Shown in pieces: positions 55,450 to 64,000 of a DNA stretch of 64,000 nucleotides. Origin of the DNA: Cronobacter malonaticus LMG 23826 (GTDB lineage Bacteria > Pseudomonadota > Gammaproteobacteria > Enterobacterales > Enterobacteriaceae). Position numbers and translations under genes: made by a program. The stretch spans positions 186,001-250,000 of the forward strand of contig NZ_CP013940.1 in the NCBI RefSeq assembly GCF_001277215.2, read 5' to 3'. The notes below the pieces were generated by a model. The model saw only the letters and a list, made by a program, of their open reading frames with translations. It was not told the DNA's origin and ran no database searches. Every line of letters begins with the position of its first letter. Within the stretch, counting starts at the first letter, position 1.

Positions 55450-55965
55450 TTAACCTGCGGCTTTCGCCTTCATGCGATCCAGTTTTTCAACTTTCTGCCG
55501 AATACGCTGGCGCTTCATTGGCGACAGGTAATCGATAAACAATTTACCGACCAGATGATCCATTTCATGCTGAATGCAGATGGCCAGCAGGCCGTCGGCT
55601 TCCAGTTCAAACGGCTTCCCGTCGCGGTCAAGCGCGCGGATTTTGACTTTCTCGGCACGTGGCACAAAAGCGCGCTGTTCCGGGATAGACAGGCAACCTT
55701 CTTCGATGCCGGTTTCGCCGGACTGTTCCAGCAGCTCAGGGTTAATAAGCACCAGGCGCTCATCACGGTTTTCAGAAACATCAATCACGATAATGCGCTG
55801 ATGAATATCCACCTGGGTTGCAGCAAGCCCAATGCCTTCTTCGGCGTACATCGTGTCGAACATATCATCAACGATACGCTGAATATCTGCATTAACTTCT
55901 GTAACCGGTTCAGCGACGATGCGAAGCCGCTCGTCCGGAATATGTAATACCTGCAAAACTGACAT
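55450..55965 (-). CDS. def: Peptide deformylase
   Basis: A 171-aa metalloenzyme that removes formyl from nascent N-termini. Motif 1 GIGLAATQ, motif 2 EGCLS (metal Cys) and motif 3 QHEMDH (metal His pair and catalytic Glu) are present. Divergent from dprA. Confidence 0.98.
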   Translation of the reverse strand: MSVLQVLHIPDERLRIVAEPVTEVNADIQRIVDDMFDTMYAEEGIGLAATQVDIHQRIIVIDVSENRDERLVLINPELLEQSGETGIEEGCLSIPEQRAFVPRAEKVKIRALDRDGKPFELEADGLLAICIQHEMDHLVGKLFIDYLSPMKRQRIRQKVEKLDRMKAKAAG

Positions 55966-56094
55966 AAATTTCCAGAGCTGTATTCAAGAGTTGAAAGGAT
56001 CTTAACCTCTATTCTAGACAAATCCCCCTTTGATTGACAGCATCAGCAACGAATCACAGGGATTAGAGAATGGCGGCTGGCGGGGGATAGCGCG

Positions 56095-57207
56095 ATGTCA
56101 CCAACGGAGATTTGGTTACGCCTGATGGCGGTGTATAGCCTCGGCGGTGAAATAATGGTTCGGGCTTTCAAACGGCTGCAAAATATGCCCGGCGATCCCG
56201 CTCTGGCATTACGGCTGGCGGGGCTGAACATTAAGCAACGCACGCTCTTTTTTAATTATCCGCAGGCAAAGCTTGAGGCGGTTCTGCGCTGGCTTGATAT
56301 GCCGGGGCATCATCTGATTACCGCGCTGTCGCCAGAGTATCCCGTTGCTCTACGCGCGATCGACTGTTTTCCTGGTGCGTTGCTGGTGGCAGGCGATCCC
56401 CGGGCACTGTCCCGCCCGCAACTGGCCGTCGTCGGTAGTCGCCATCATTCCTGGTATGGCGAACAGTGGGGAAGCAAACTCTGCTATGCGCTAGCCGAAA
56501 GCGGCCTCACCTTAACCAGTGGGCTTGCGCTGGGGATTGATGCTATTGCGCATCGCAGCGCGCTTAAGGCGCAGGGGAAAACCATCGCTGTGCTGGGCAA
56601 CGGCCTTGCGCAGATCTATCCGGCGCGTCACCGTAAACTGGCGGAGGAGATCGTAGAACGGGGCGGTGCGCTCGTGTCCGAGTTTCCGTTTGAAGCACAA
56701 CCCCGCCCGGCTCACTTCCCAAGGCGTAATCGCATCATCAGTGGCTTAGGCGTCGGCGTGCTGGTGGTGGAGGCGGCGTTACGCAGCGGCTCGCTGGTCA
56801 CTGCCCGTTGCGCACTGGAACAAGGCCGGGAGGTTTTCGCACTCCCTGGGCCTGTTGGTAATCCCGGTTGCGAAGGCCCGCACTGGCTGATTCAGCAAGG
56901 CGCTGTCGCCGTTACGCATCCTCAGGACATTATCGATTATTTACAAAACGAGCTGCCCTGGCTCACGACTGTGAATTATTCACCGGATCAAGAGGAAGGT
57001 GCATTGCCATTTCCCGAGCTGTTGGCTAACGTAGGAGATGAGGTTACACCTGTTGACGTCGTCGCTGAACGTGCCGGCCAACCTGTGCCATTGACGGTAG
57101 CCCAGCTACTCGAACTGGAGTTAGCAGGATGGATCGCAGCTGTACCCGGCGGCTATGTCCGAGTGAGGAGGGCAGGCCATGTTCGACGTACTAATGTATT
57201 TGTTTGA
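56095..57207 (+). CDS. dprA: DprA/Smf DNA-processing protein
   Basis: A 370-aa Rossmann-like protein that in competent bacteria loads RecA on incoming single-stranded DNA. The core has [23 protein letters not shown] and [10 protein letters not shown]; the C-terminal winged-helix part ends RRTNVFV. Most enterobacteria are not known to be naturally competent, so the cellular role here is open. It overlaps smg by 29 nt. Confidence 0.94.
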   Translation: MSPTEIWLRLMAVYSLGGEIMVRAFKRLQNMPGDPALALRLAGLNIKQRTLFFNYPQAKLEAVLRWLDMPGHHLITALSPEYPVALRAIDCFPGALLVAGDPRALSRPQLAVVGSRHHSWYGEQWGSKLCYALAESGLTLTSGLALGIDAIAHRSALKAQGKTIAVLGNGLAQIYPARHRKLAEEIVERGGALVSEFPFEAQPRPAHFPRRNRIISGLGVGVLVVEAALRSGSLVTARCALEQGREVFALPGPVGNPGCEGPHWLIQQGAVAVTHPQDIIDYLQNELPWLTTVNYSPDQEEGALPFPELLANVGDEVTPVDVVAERAGQPVPLTVAQLLELELAGWIAAVPGGYVRVRRAGHVRRTNVFV

Positions 57208-57652
57208 AACCTATATCCATAACGAAGCTGAGATGCGCGTTGACCAGGATAAGCTGACGCGGGACCTGACGGATGCGGGTTTTGATCAGGAAGATATCTT
57301 TAATGCGCTGTTATGGCTGGAAAAGCTGGCGGATTATCAGGATGGCCTTTCCGCGCCGATGCAACTGGCGTCGGATCCACTCTCAATGCGTATTTATACC
57401 GCAGAAGAGTGCCAGCGGCTGGACGCCAGCTGTCGGGGGTTCCTGCTGTTTCTGGAACAAATTCAGGTGCTGAATCTCGAAACTCGTGAAATGGTCATTG
57501 AGCGCGTCATGGCGCTGGATACTGCCGAGTTTGATTTAGAAGATCTCAAGTGGGTCATCCTGATGGTGCTGTTTAACATCCCCGGATGTGAAAACGCCTA
57601 TCAACAAATGGAAGAACTGCTCTTTGAAGTGAATGACGGTATGCTGCACTGA
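57179..57652 (+). CDS. smg: Smg, conserved protein
   Basis: A 157-aa acidic, mainly helical protein (DUF494) of unknown function, always next to dprA in enterobacteria. It starts inside the dprA 3' end. Confidence 0.92.
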   Translation: MFDVLMYLFETYIHNEAEMRVDQDKLTRDLTDAGFDQEDIFNALLWLEKLADYQDGLSAPMQLASDPLSMRIYTAEECQRLDASCRGFLLFLEQIQVLNLETREMVIERVMALDTAEFDLEDLKWVILMVLFNIPGCENAYQQMEELLFEVNDGMLH

Positions 57653-57675
57653 TATTTTCAGCGCAGTGGTGAATT

Positions 57676-58233
57676 ATGGCAAGGTCAGCACTCTTTTCAG
57701 TGCCCAAACACGAGCCCTGCCCAAAATGCGGGGCTGAACTTCTTATCCGTTCCGGGAAGCATGGTCCTTTCCTGGGATGTTCGCATTATCCTGAGTGTGA
57801 TTACGTTCGCCCGCTGAAAAGCCAGGCGGACGGTCACATTGTTAAAGTGCTCGAAGGCCAGCAATGCCCGGCATGTGACGCGACGCTGGTGCTCCGGCAG
57901 GGGCGTTTTGGGATGTTTATCGGCTGCAGCCGATATCCTGAATGTGAGCATACTGAGCAGATCGACAAACCTGACGAAACCGCATTGCGCTGCCCGCAGT
58001 GTAGCGATGGTCATCTGGTTCAGCGCCGGTCGCGCTTTGGCAAAACCTTCTATTCCTGCGATCGCTATCCCGAATGCCAGTTTGTGATTAATACCAGACC
58101 GGTGGCGGGCGAGTGCCCGGAATGTCATTATCCCCTCCTTACAGAAAAGAAAACCGCGCAGGGCATAAAACGCTTCTGCGCCAGTAAACAATGTGGAAAG
58201 CCGGTAACGGCGGAAAAAGACAGTGAAGAATAA
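57676..58233 (+). CDS. yrdD: YrdD, zinc-finger DNA-binding protein
   Basis: A 185-aa protein made of four zinc-finger repeats like the C-terminal part of topoisomerase I (repeat starts CPKC, CPAC, CPQC, CPEC; most close on a YPEC). Probably binds single-stranded DNA; no catalytic domain. Overlaps tsaC by 11 nt. Confidence 0.93.
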   Translation: MARSALFSVPKHEPCPKCGAELLIRSGKHGPFLGCSHYPECDYVRPLKSQADGHIVKVLEGQQCPACDATLVLRQGRFGMFIGCSRYPECEHTEQIDKPDETALRCPQCSDGHLVQRRSRFGKTFYSCDRYPECQFVINTRPVAGECPECHYPLLTEKKTAQGIKRFCASKQCGKPVTAEKDSEE

Positions 58234-58795
58234 TCAGCCTGCGGACGCGATATCGTCTATTGTCGACGTCCTTAAAAAAGAACAAGTCATCGCTTATCCA
58301 ACTGAAGCCGTATTTGGCGTCGGGTGCGATCCCGACAGCGAAACCGCTGTCAAACGTCTGCTTGAATTAAAGCAACGCCCGATGGAAAAAGGACTCATCC
58401 TGATTGCGGCAAATTTTGAACAACTTAAGCCCTATATAGATGACGCTGTGCTGACGCCCGAACAGCATGAAGCGGTGTTCGCTCGCTGGCCAGGGCCAGT
58501 GACGTTTGTTTTTCCGGCGAAACCGTCGACACCACGCTGGCTGACAGGCCGTTTCGACTCGCTGGCGGTGCGCGTCACGAATCATCCGCAGGTGATTGCG
58601 CTTTGCGAAGCCTTTGGCAAGCCGCTGGTTTCAACCAGCGCGAATCTCTCCGGCCTTGAGCCATGCCGCACGGCGCAGGAAGTGCTGGCGCAGTTCGGCG
58701 ATGATTTCCCTGTGCTTCACGGCGCAACGGGCGGCAGACAAAATCCATCCGAAATCCGTGATGCGTTGACGGGTGAACTTTTCCGACAAGGGTAA
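58223..58795 (+). CDS. tsaC: Threonylcarbamoyl-AMP synthase
   Basis: A 190-aa Sua5/YrdC-family enzyme that makes threonylcarbamoyl-AMP from threonine, bicarbonate and ATP for t6A37 in tRNA. Conserved [13 protein letters not shown] near the start and STSANLSG toward the C-terminus are present. Confidence 0.96.
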   Translation: MKNNQPADAISSIVDVLKKEQVIAYPTEAVFGVGCDPDSETAVKRLLELKQRPMEKGLILIAANFEQLKPYIDDAVLTPEQHEAVFARWPGPVTFVFPAKPSTPRWLTGRFDSLAVRVTNHPQVIALCEAFGKPLVSTSANLSGLEPCRTAQEVLAQFGDDFPVLHGATGGRQNPSEIRDALTGELFRQG

Positions 58796-58798
58796 CGC

Positions 58799-59617
58799 AT
58801 GGAAACCTACGCTGTTTTTGGTAATCCGGTCTCGCACAGTAAATCGCCGTTTATTCACCAGCAATTTGCGCAGCAGTTACAGATTACGCATCCGTATGGC
58901 CGCGTGCTGGCGCCGCTTGATAATTTTGTGAAGACGCTGGAAAACTTCTTCAGCGCAGGTGGTAAGGGCGCAAACGTGACGGTGCCTTTTAAAGAGCAGG
59001 CGTTTGCCCGCGCCGATGAGCTGACGGAAAGAGCGGCGCTTGCCGGTGCGGTTAACACGCTTAAACGGCTCGAAGATGGCCGTTTACTGGGCGACAACAC
59101 GGATGGTATTGGTCTTTTAAGCGATCTTGAGCGCCTCGGCATGATCCAGCCACGTTACCGGATCCTTCTGGTGGGTGCTGGCGGCGCGGCGCGGGGCGTC
59201 TTGTTGCCTCTGCTGTCCCTGGATTGCGTAGTAACCATTACTAACCGCACCTTTGCCCGCGCGCAGGAACTGGCGACGCTCTTCAGTCATACCGGTAGTG
59301 TCAACGCCATTGCACTTACCGATCTGGCGGATCATGAGTTCGATCTCATTATTAATGCCACTTCCAGCGGGATTCATGGCGAGATCCCGGCGCTTCCGCC
59401 TTCGCTGCCTGGTAAAACAACGATGTGCTATGACATGTTCTATCAGAAAGGACTGACGCCTTTTCTTGCATGGTGTCAGGCGCAGGGCGCAACGCAACTG
59501 GCTGACGGGCTTGGAATGCTGGTGGGCCAGGCAGCGCACGCGGTTCTGCTCTGGCATGGTGTCCTGCCGGAGGTAGTGCCTGTCATTGAGAAGCTCAGGC
59601 AGGAGCTGGCGCAATGA
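58799..59617 (+). CDS. aroE: Shikimate dehydrogenase (NADP+)
   Basis: A 272-aa enzyme of the shikimate pathway. Substrate site NPVSHSKSP (8-16), catalytic lysine in VPFKEQ and NTDG are present; NADP loop GAGGAARGV and NRTFARA (arginine for the 2'-phosphate) support NADP specificity. Starts 3 bp after tsaC. Confidence 0.97.
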   Translation: METYAVFGNPVSHSKSPFIHQQFAQQLQITHPYGRVLAPLDNFVKTLENFFSAGGKGANVTVPFKEQAFARADELTERAALAGAVNTLKRLEDGRLLGDNTDGIGLLSDLERLGMIQPRYRILLVGAGGAARGVLLPLLSLDCVVTITNRTFARAQELATLFSHTGSVNAIALTDLADHEFDLIINATSSGIHGEIPALPPSLPGKTTMCYDMFYQKGLTPFLAWCQAQGATQLADGLGMLVGQAAHAVLLWHGVLPEVVPVIEKLRQELAQ

Positions 59618-59871
59618 ACCAGGCAATTCAGTTCCCGGATCGTGAACACTGGGATGAGCAGCGGCAGGCGATTTGTTTTCCGGCGCTGGTGCGTGGAATA
59701 GTGCTCACCTGTGCCATTCCGCAGTCTGTGCTGGTGGCCCGTTTTTCAGGCACGTCGCCCGAAGAATGGATAGCTGCTTTCCGTCAGCATCGCTGGGACC
59801 TTGAAGAAGAGGCTGAGCAGCTAATCGCTGCTCAGGCAGAGGACGATCAGGGTTGGGTTTGGCTTTCCTGA
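59614..59871 (+). CDS. yrdB: YrdB, DUF1488 protein
   Basis: An 85-aa conserved protein of unknown function. It overlaps aroE by 4 nt (ATGA) and its last 25 nt overlap the 3' end of yrdA on the other strand. Confidence 0.9.
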   Translation: MNQAIQFPDREHWDEQRQAICFPALVRGIVLTCAIPQSVLVARFSGTSPEEWIAAFRQHRWDLEEEAEQLIAAQAEDDQGWVWLS

Positions 59872-60404
59872 GCCAGATATTCATCTTTCCACTTCACATA
59901 ATTGTTTGCCGAGTAGCGCAACCCTTCAAGCTCTGTGTCTTTTAATTGGCGAATCTGTTTTACCGGGCTGCCGAGATAAAGGTAGCCGCTTTCCAGACGC
60001 TTATTCTGCGGCACCAGACTTCCCGCCCCTATCATTACGTCATCTTCTATAACGGCACCGTCAAGCACGATCGATCCCATACCGACCAGGACGCGATTGC
60101 CAATAGTGCAGCCATGCAGCATCACTTTATGCCCAACGGTAACATCTTCACCAATAATTAACGGATTACCCTCGGGGTTATAAGAAGACTTATGGGTAAC
60201 GTGCAATACGCTGCCATCCTGAATATTAGTGCGCGTGCCAACCGCAACGTAATTAACGTCGCCCCGGATCACCACAAGGGGCCAGACGCCGACATCGTCA
60301 GCCAGTCTCACATCGCCAATCACCACGCTTGAGCTATCAACCATCACTCGCTGGCCTGTGGTCGGGAAGGTGTTTTTATACGGACGTAATACAGAAGAAG
60401 ACAT
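59847..60404 (-). CDS. yrdA: YrdA, gamma-carbonic-anhydrase-like hexapeptide protein
   Basis: A 185-aa left-handed beta-helix protein of the gamma carbonic anhydrase family. The three histidine positions of the metal site are kept (VLHVTHKSS, TVGHKVMLHG). Enzyme activity of the E. coli protein is uncertain. Convergent with yrdB. Confidence 0.93.
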   Translation of the reverse strand: MSSSVLRPYKNTFPTTGQRVMVDSSSVVIGDVRLADDVGVWPLVVIRGDVNYVAVGTRTNIQDGSVLHVTHKSSYNPEGNPLIIGEDVTVGHKVMLHGCTIGNRVLVGMGSIVLDGAVIEDDVMIGAGSLVPQNKRLESGYLYLGSPVKQIRQLKDTELEGLRYSANNYVKWKDEYLAQESQTQP

Positions 60405-60557
60405 GCTCGCCTCGTTTTCTTATCAATCGTAAGAAGACTTTGGTTGGATTCTGGCGGCTGTGCAAGCGCAAATGTGTCTGTTCGTTGAGCAGATCGCGCG
60501 GGATCGCAACAATAAGAATGAAAAAACAGCAGTTGAAAGAAAAGATCGAAAAAAGGG

Positions 60558-60585
60558 TTGTGCTGAAAACTGAGATCCCTATAAT
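60558..60585 (+). promoter_or_regulatory. rRNA operon promoter P1
   Basis: TTGTGC (60558-60563), 16-bp spacer, TATAAT (60580-60585) and a GC-rich discriminator GCGCCTCC, the usual rrn P1 build that makes it sensitive to ppGpp. An A-rich UP-like stretch lies just upstream. Confidence 0.92.
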
Positions 60586-60663
60586 GCGCCTCCATCGAGA
60601 CGGCAATGTGAAGCACTTCACGAAATAGCCGGCGCGATGAGAGAAAAATCCTGAAATTAAGGG

Positions 60664-60691
60664 TTGACTCTGAAAGAGGAAAGCGTAATAT
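60664..60691 (+). promoter_or_regulatory. rRNA operon promoter P2
   Basis: TTGACT (60664-60669), 16-bp spacer, TAATAT (60686-60691), about 105 bp after P1. Confidence 0.88.
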
Positions 60692-60730
60692 ACGCCACCT
60701 CGCGACAGCAGGCCGAAAGGCGCGTCGCAC

Positions 60731-60742
60731 TGCTCTTTAACA
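60731..60742 (+). promoter_or_regulatory. boxA antiterminator, rrn leader
   Basis: TGCTCTTTAACA, the NusB/S10-binding boxA of rRNA operons. Confidence 0.92.
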
Positions 60743-60746
60743 ATTT

Positions 60747-60768
60747 ATCAGACAATCTGTGTGGGCAC
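60747..60768 (+). other. 5' arm of the 16S RNase III processing stem
   Basis: The 17 nt at 60747-60763 are the exact reverse complement of 62449-62465 after the 16S gene. The stem extends to 22 bp with one G-U pair (3' arm 62444-62465). It loops out pre-16S rRNA for RNase III. Confidence 0.9.
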
Positions 60769-60880
60769 TCGGGGCATTGATATCTTAACGTCTACGGACG
60801 ATAAACGAATATCAAGTCTCAAGTGAACAACAGTTAATTCATTACGAACTAACAGTTTAATTCTTTGAGCATCAGACTTT

Positions 60881-62422
<1,542 letters not shown>

Positions 62423-62501
62423 CCTGAAAGATACAACCTCGTAGTGCTCACACAGATTGTCTGATAGAAAGTAAAGAAGCAGGGTTGTCTGCGAAAGCGA
62501 A

Positions 62502-62577
62502 GTCCCTTTCGTCTAGAGGCCCAGGACACCGCCCTTTCACGGCGGTAACAGGGGTTCGAATCCCCTAAGGGACGCCA
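62502..62577 (+). tRNA. tRNA-Glu (anticodon TTC)
   Basis: 76 nt with encoded CCA. The acceptor stem GTCCCTT/AAGGGAC pairs fully; the anticodon loop CTTTCAC has TTC at 62536-62538; the T arm is AGGGGTTCGAATCCCCT. It lies in the 16S-23S spacer. Confidence 0.98.
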
Positions 62578-62611
62578 CCTGCTGGTAATGAGTGAAAGGC
62601 GTTACCGATTG

Positions 62612-62649
62612 ATATCTCAAAACTGACTGTAAAGTCACGTTTGAGATAT
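62612..62649 (+). other. Spacer hairpin before 23S
   Basis: ATATCTCAAA / TTTGAGATAT, perfect 10-bp arms with an 18-nt loop, between the tRNA and the second boxA. Likely part of rRNA processing. Confidence 0.7.
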
Positions 62650-62650
62650 T

Positions 62651-62662
62651 TGCTCTTTAACA
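62651..62662 (+). promoter_or_regulatory. boxA in the 16S-23S spacer
   Basis: TGCTCTTTAACA, identical to the leader boxA, renewing antitermination before 23S. Confidence 0.9.
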
Positions 62663-62778
62663 ATCCGGAACAAGCTGAAAATTGAAACAGACATGCTGCT
62701 GTATTCCTCCGTAATAAGGAATGCGCGGTGTGTCAGAGTCTCTCAAACTCGCAGCACGAAGACTTCTTCGGGTTGTGA

Positions 62779-64000
<1,222 letters not shown>

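Noticed and set aside
60344..60730. Open frame upstream of the rRNA operon, minus strand
   Set aside because: It runs through the rrn P1/P2 promoters and yrdA 5' end; no homology or ribosome site recognised.

Overview
The window is an enterobacterial chromosome segment. Gene order, protein sequences and leader RNAs follow the E. coli region from frl/nir through crp, the str, S10, spc and alpha ribosomal operons, to the rrnD-position rRNA operon. The 16S gene and the GC-rich accessory genes point to the Enterobacter/Cronobacter side of the Enterobacteriaceae rather than Escherichia. That placement is inference; I could not run a comparison.

Layout. 1-2.4 kb: the promoter-proximal end of a fructoselysine operon (frlA, frlB, minus strand). 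2.7-8.8 kb: siroheme and nitrite reduction (cysG, nirD, nirB, tsgA, minus strand) with an E. coli-like FNR/NarL promoter. nirC is absent, and a 370-bp spacer with two copies of a 27-bp hairpin repeat lies in its place. 9-12.4 kb: ppiA, the yhfG-fic antitoxin/toxin pair, pabA and argD with paired ARG boxes. 12.4-18.1 kb: yhfK, crp, yhfA, prkB, yheU, yheT. 18.2-21.5 kb: an accessory cassette absent from E. coli at this spot. It holds an NrtR-type Nudix-like repressor divergent from a PRPP-synthetase-like gene and a nicotinamide phosphoribosyltransferase-like gene, with three copies of a TGTC-N5-GACA operator between them. 21.5-30 kb: yheS, kefGB, yheV, slyD, slyX, fkpA, yheO, tusDCB.

30-50 kb: str operon (rpsL, rpsG, fusA, tufA), then bfd/bfr and an orphan prepilin peptidase, then the S10, spc and alpha operons with recognisable regulatory leaders. 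50-60.4 kb: yhdN, zntR, arfA, mscL, trkA, rsmB, fmt, def, dprA, smg, yrdD, tsaC, aroE, yrdB, yrdA. 60.5-64 kb: an rRNA operon with P1/P2 promoters, boxA, 16S, tRNA-Glu and the start of 23S (cut by the window end).

The most interesting item is the cassette at 18.2-21.5 kb. The pairing of a diverged Prs-like kinase with a NadV-like transferase has the same architecture as the phage NARP1 pathway, in which Adps makes ADP-ribose pyrophosphate and Namat joins it to nicotinamide to rebuild NAD+. Its repressor belongs to a family that senses ADP-ribose. It could therefore be a host NAD+ repair or anti-depletion circuit rather than simple nicotinamide salvage. The sequence alone cannot decide between the two.
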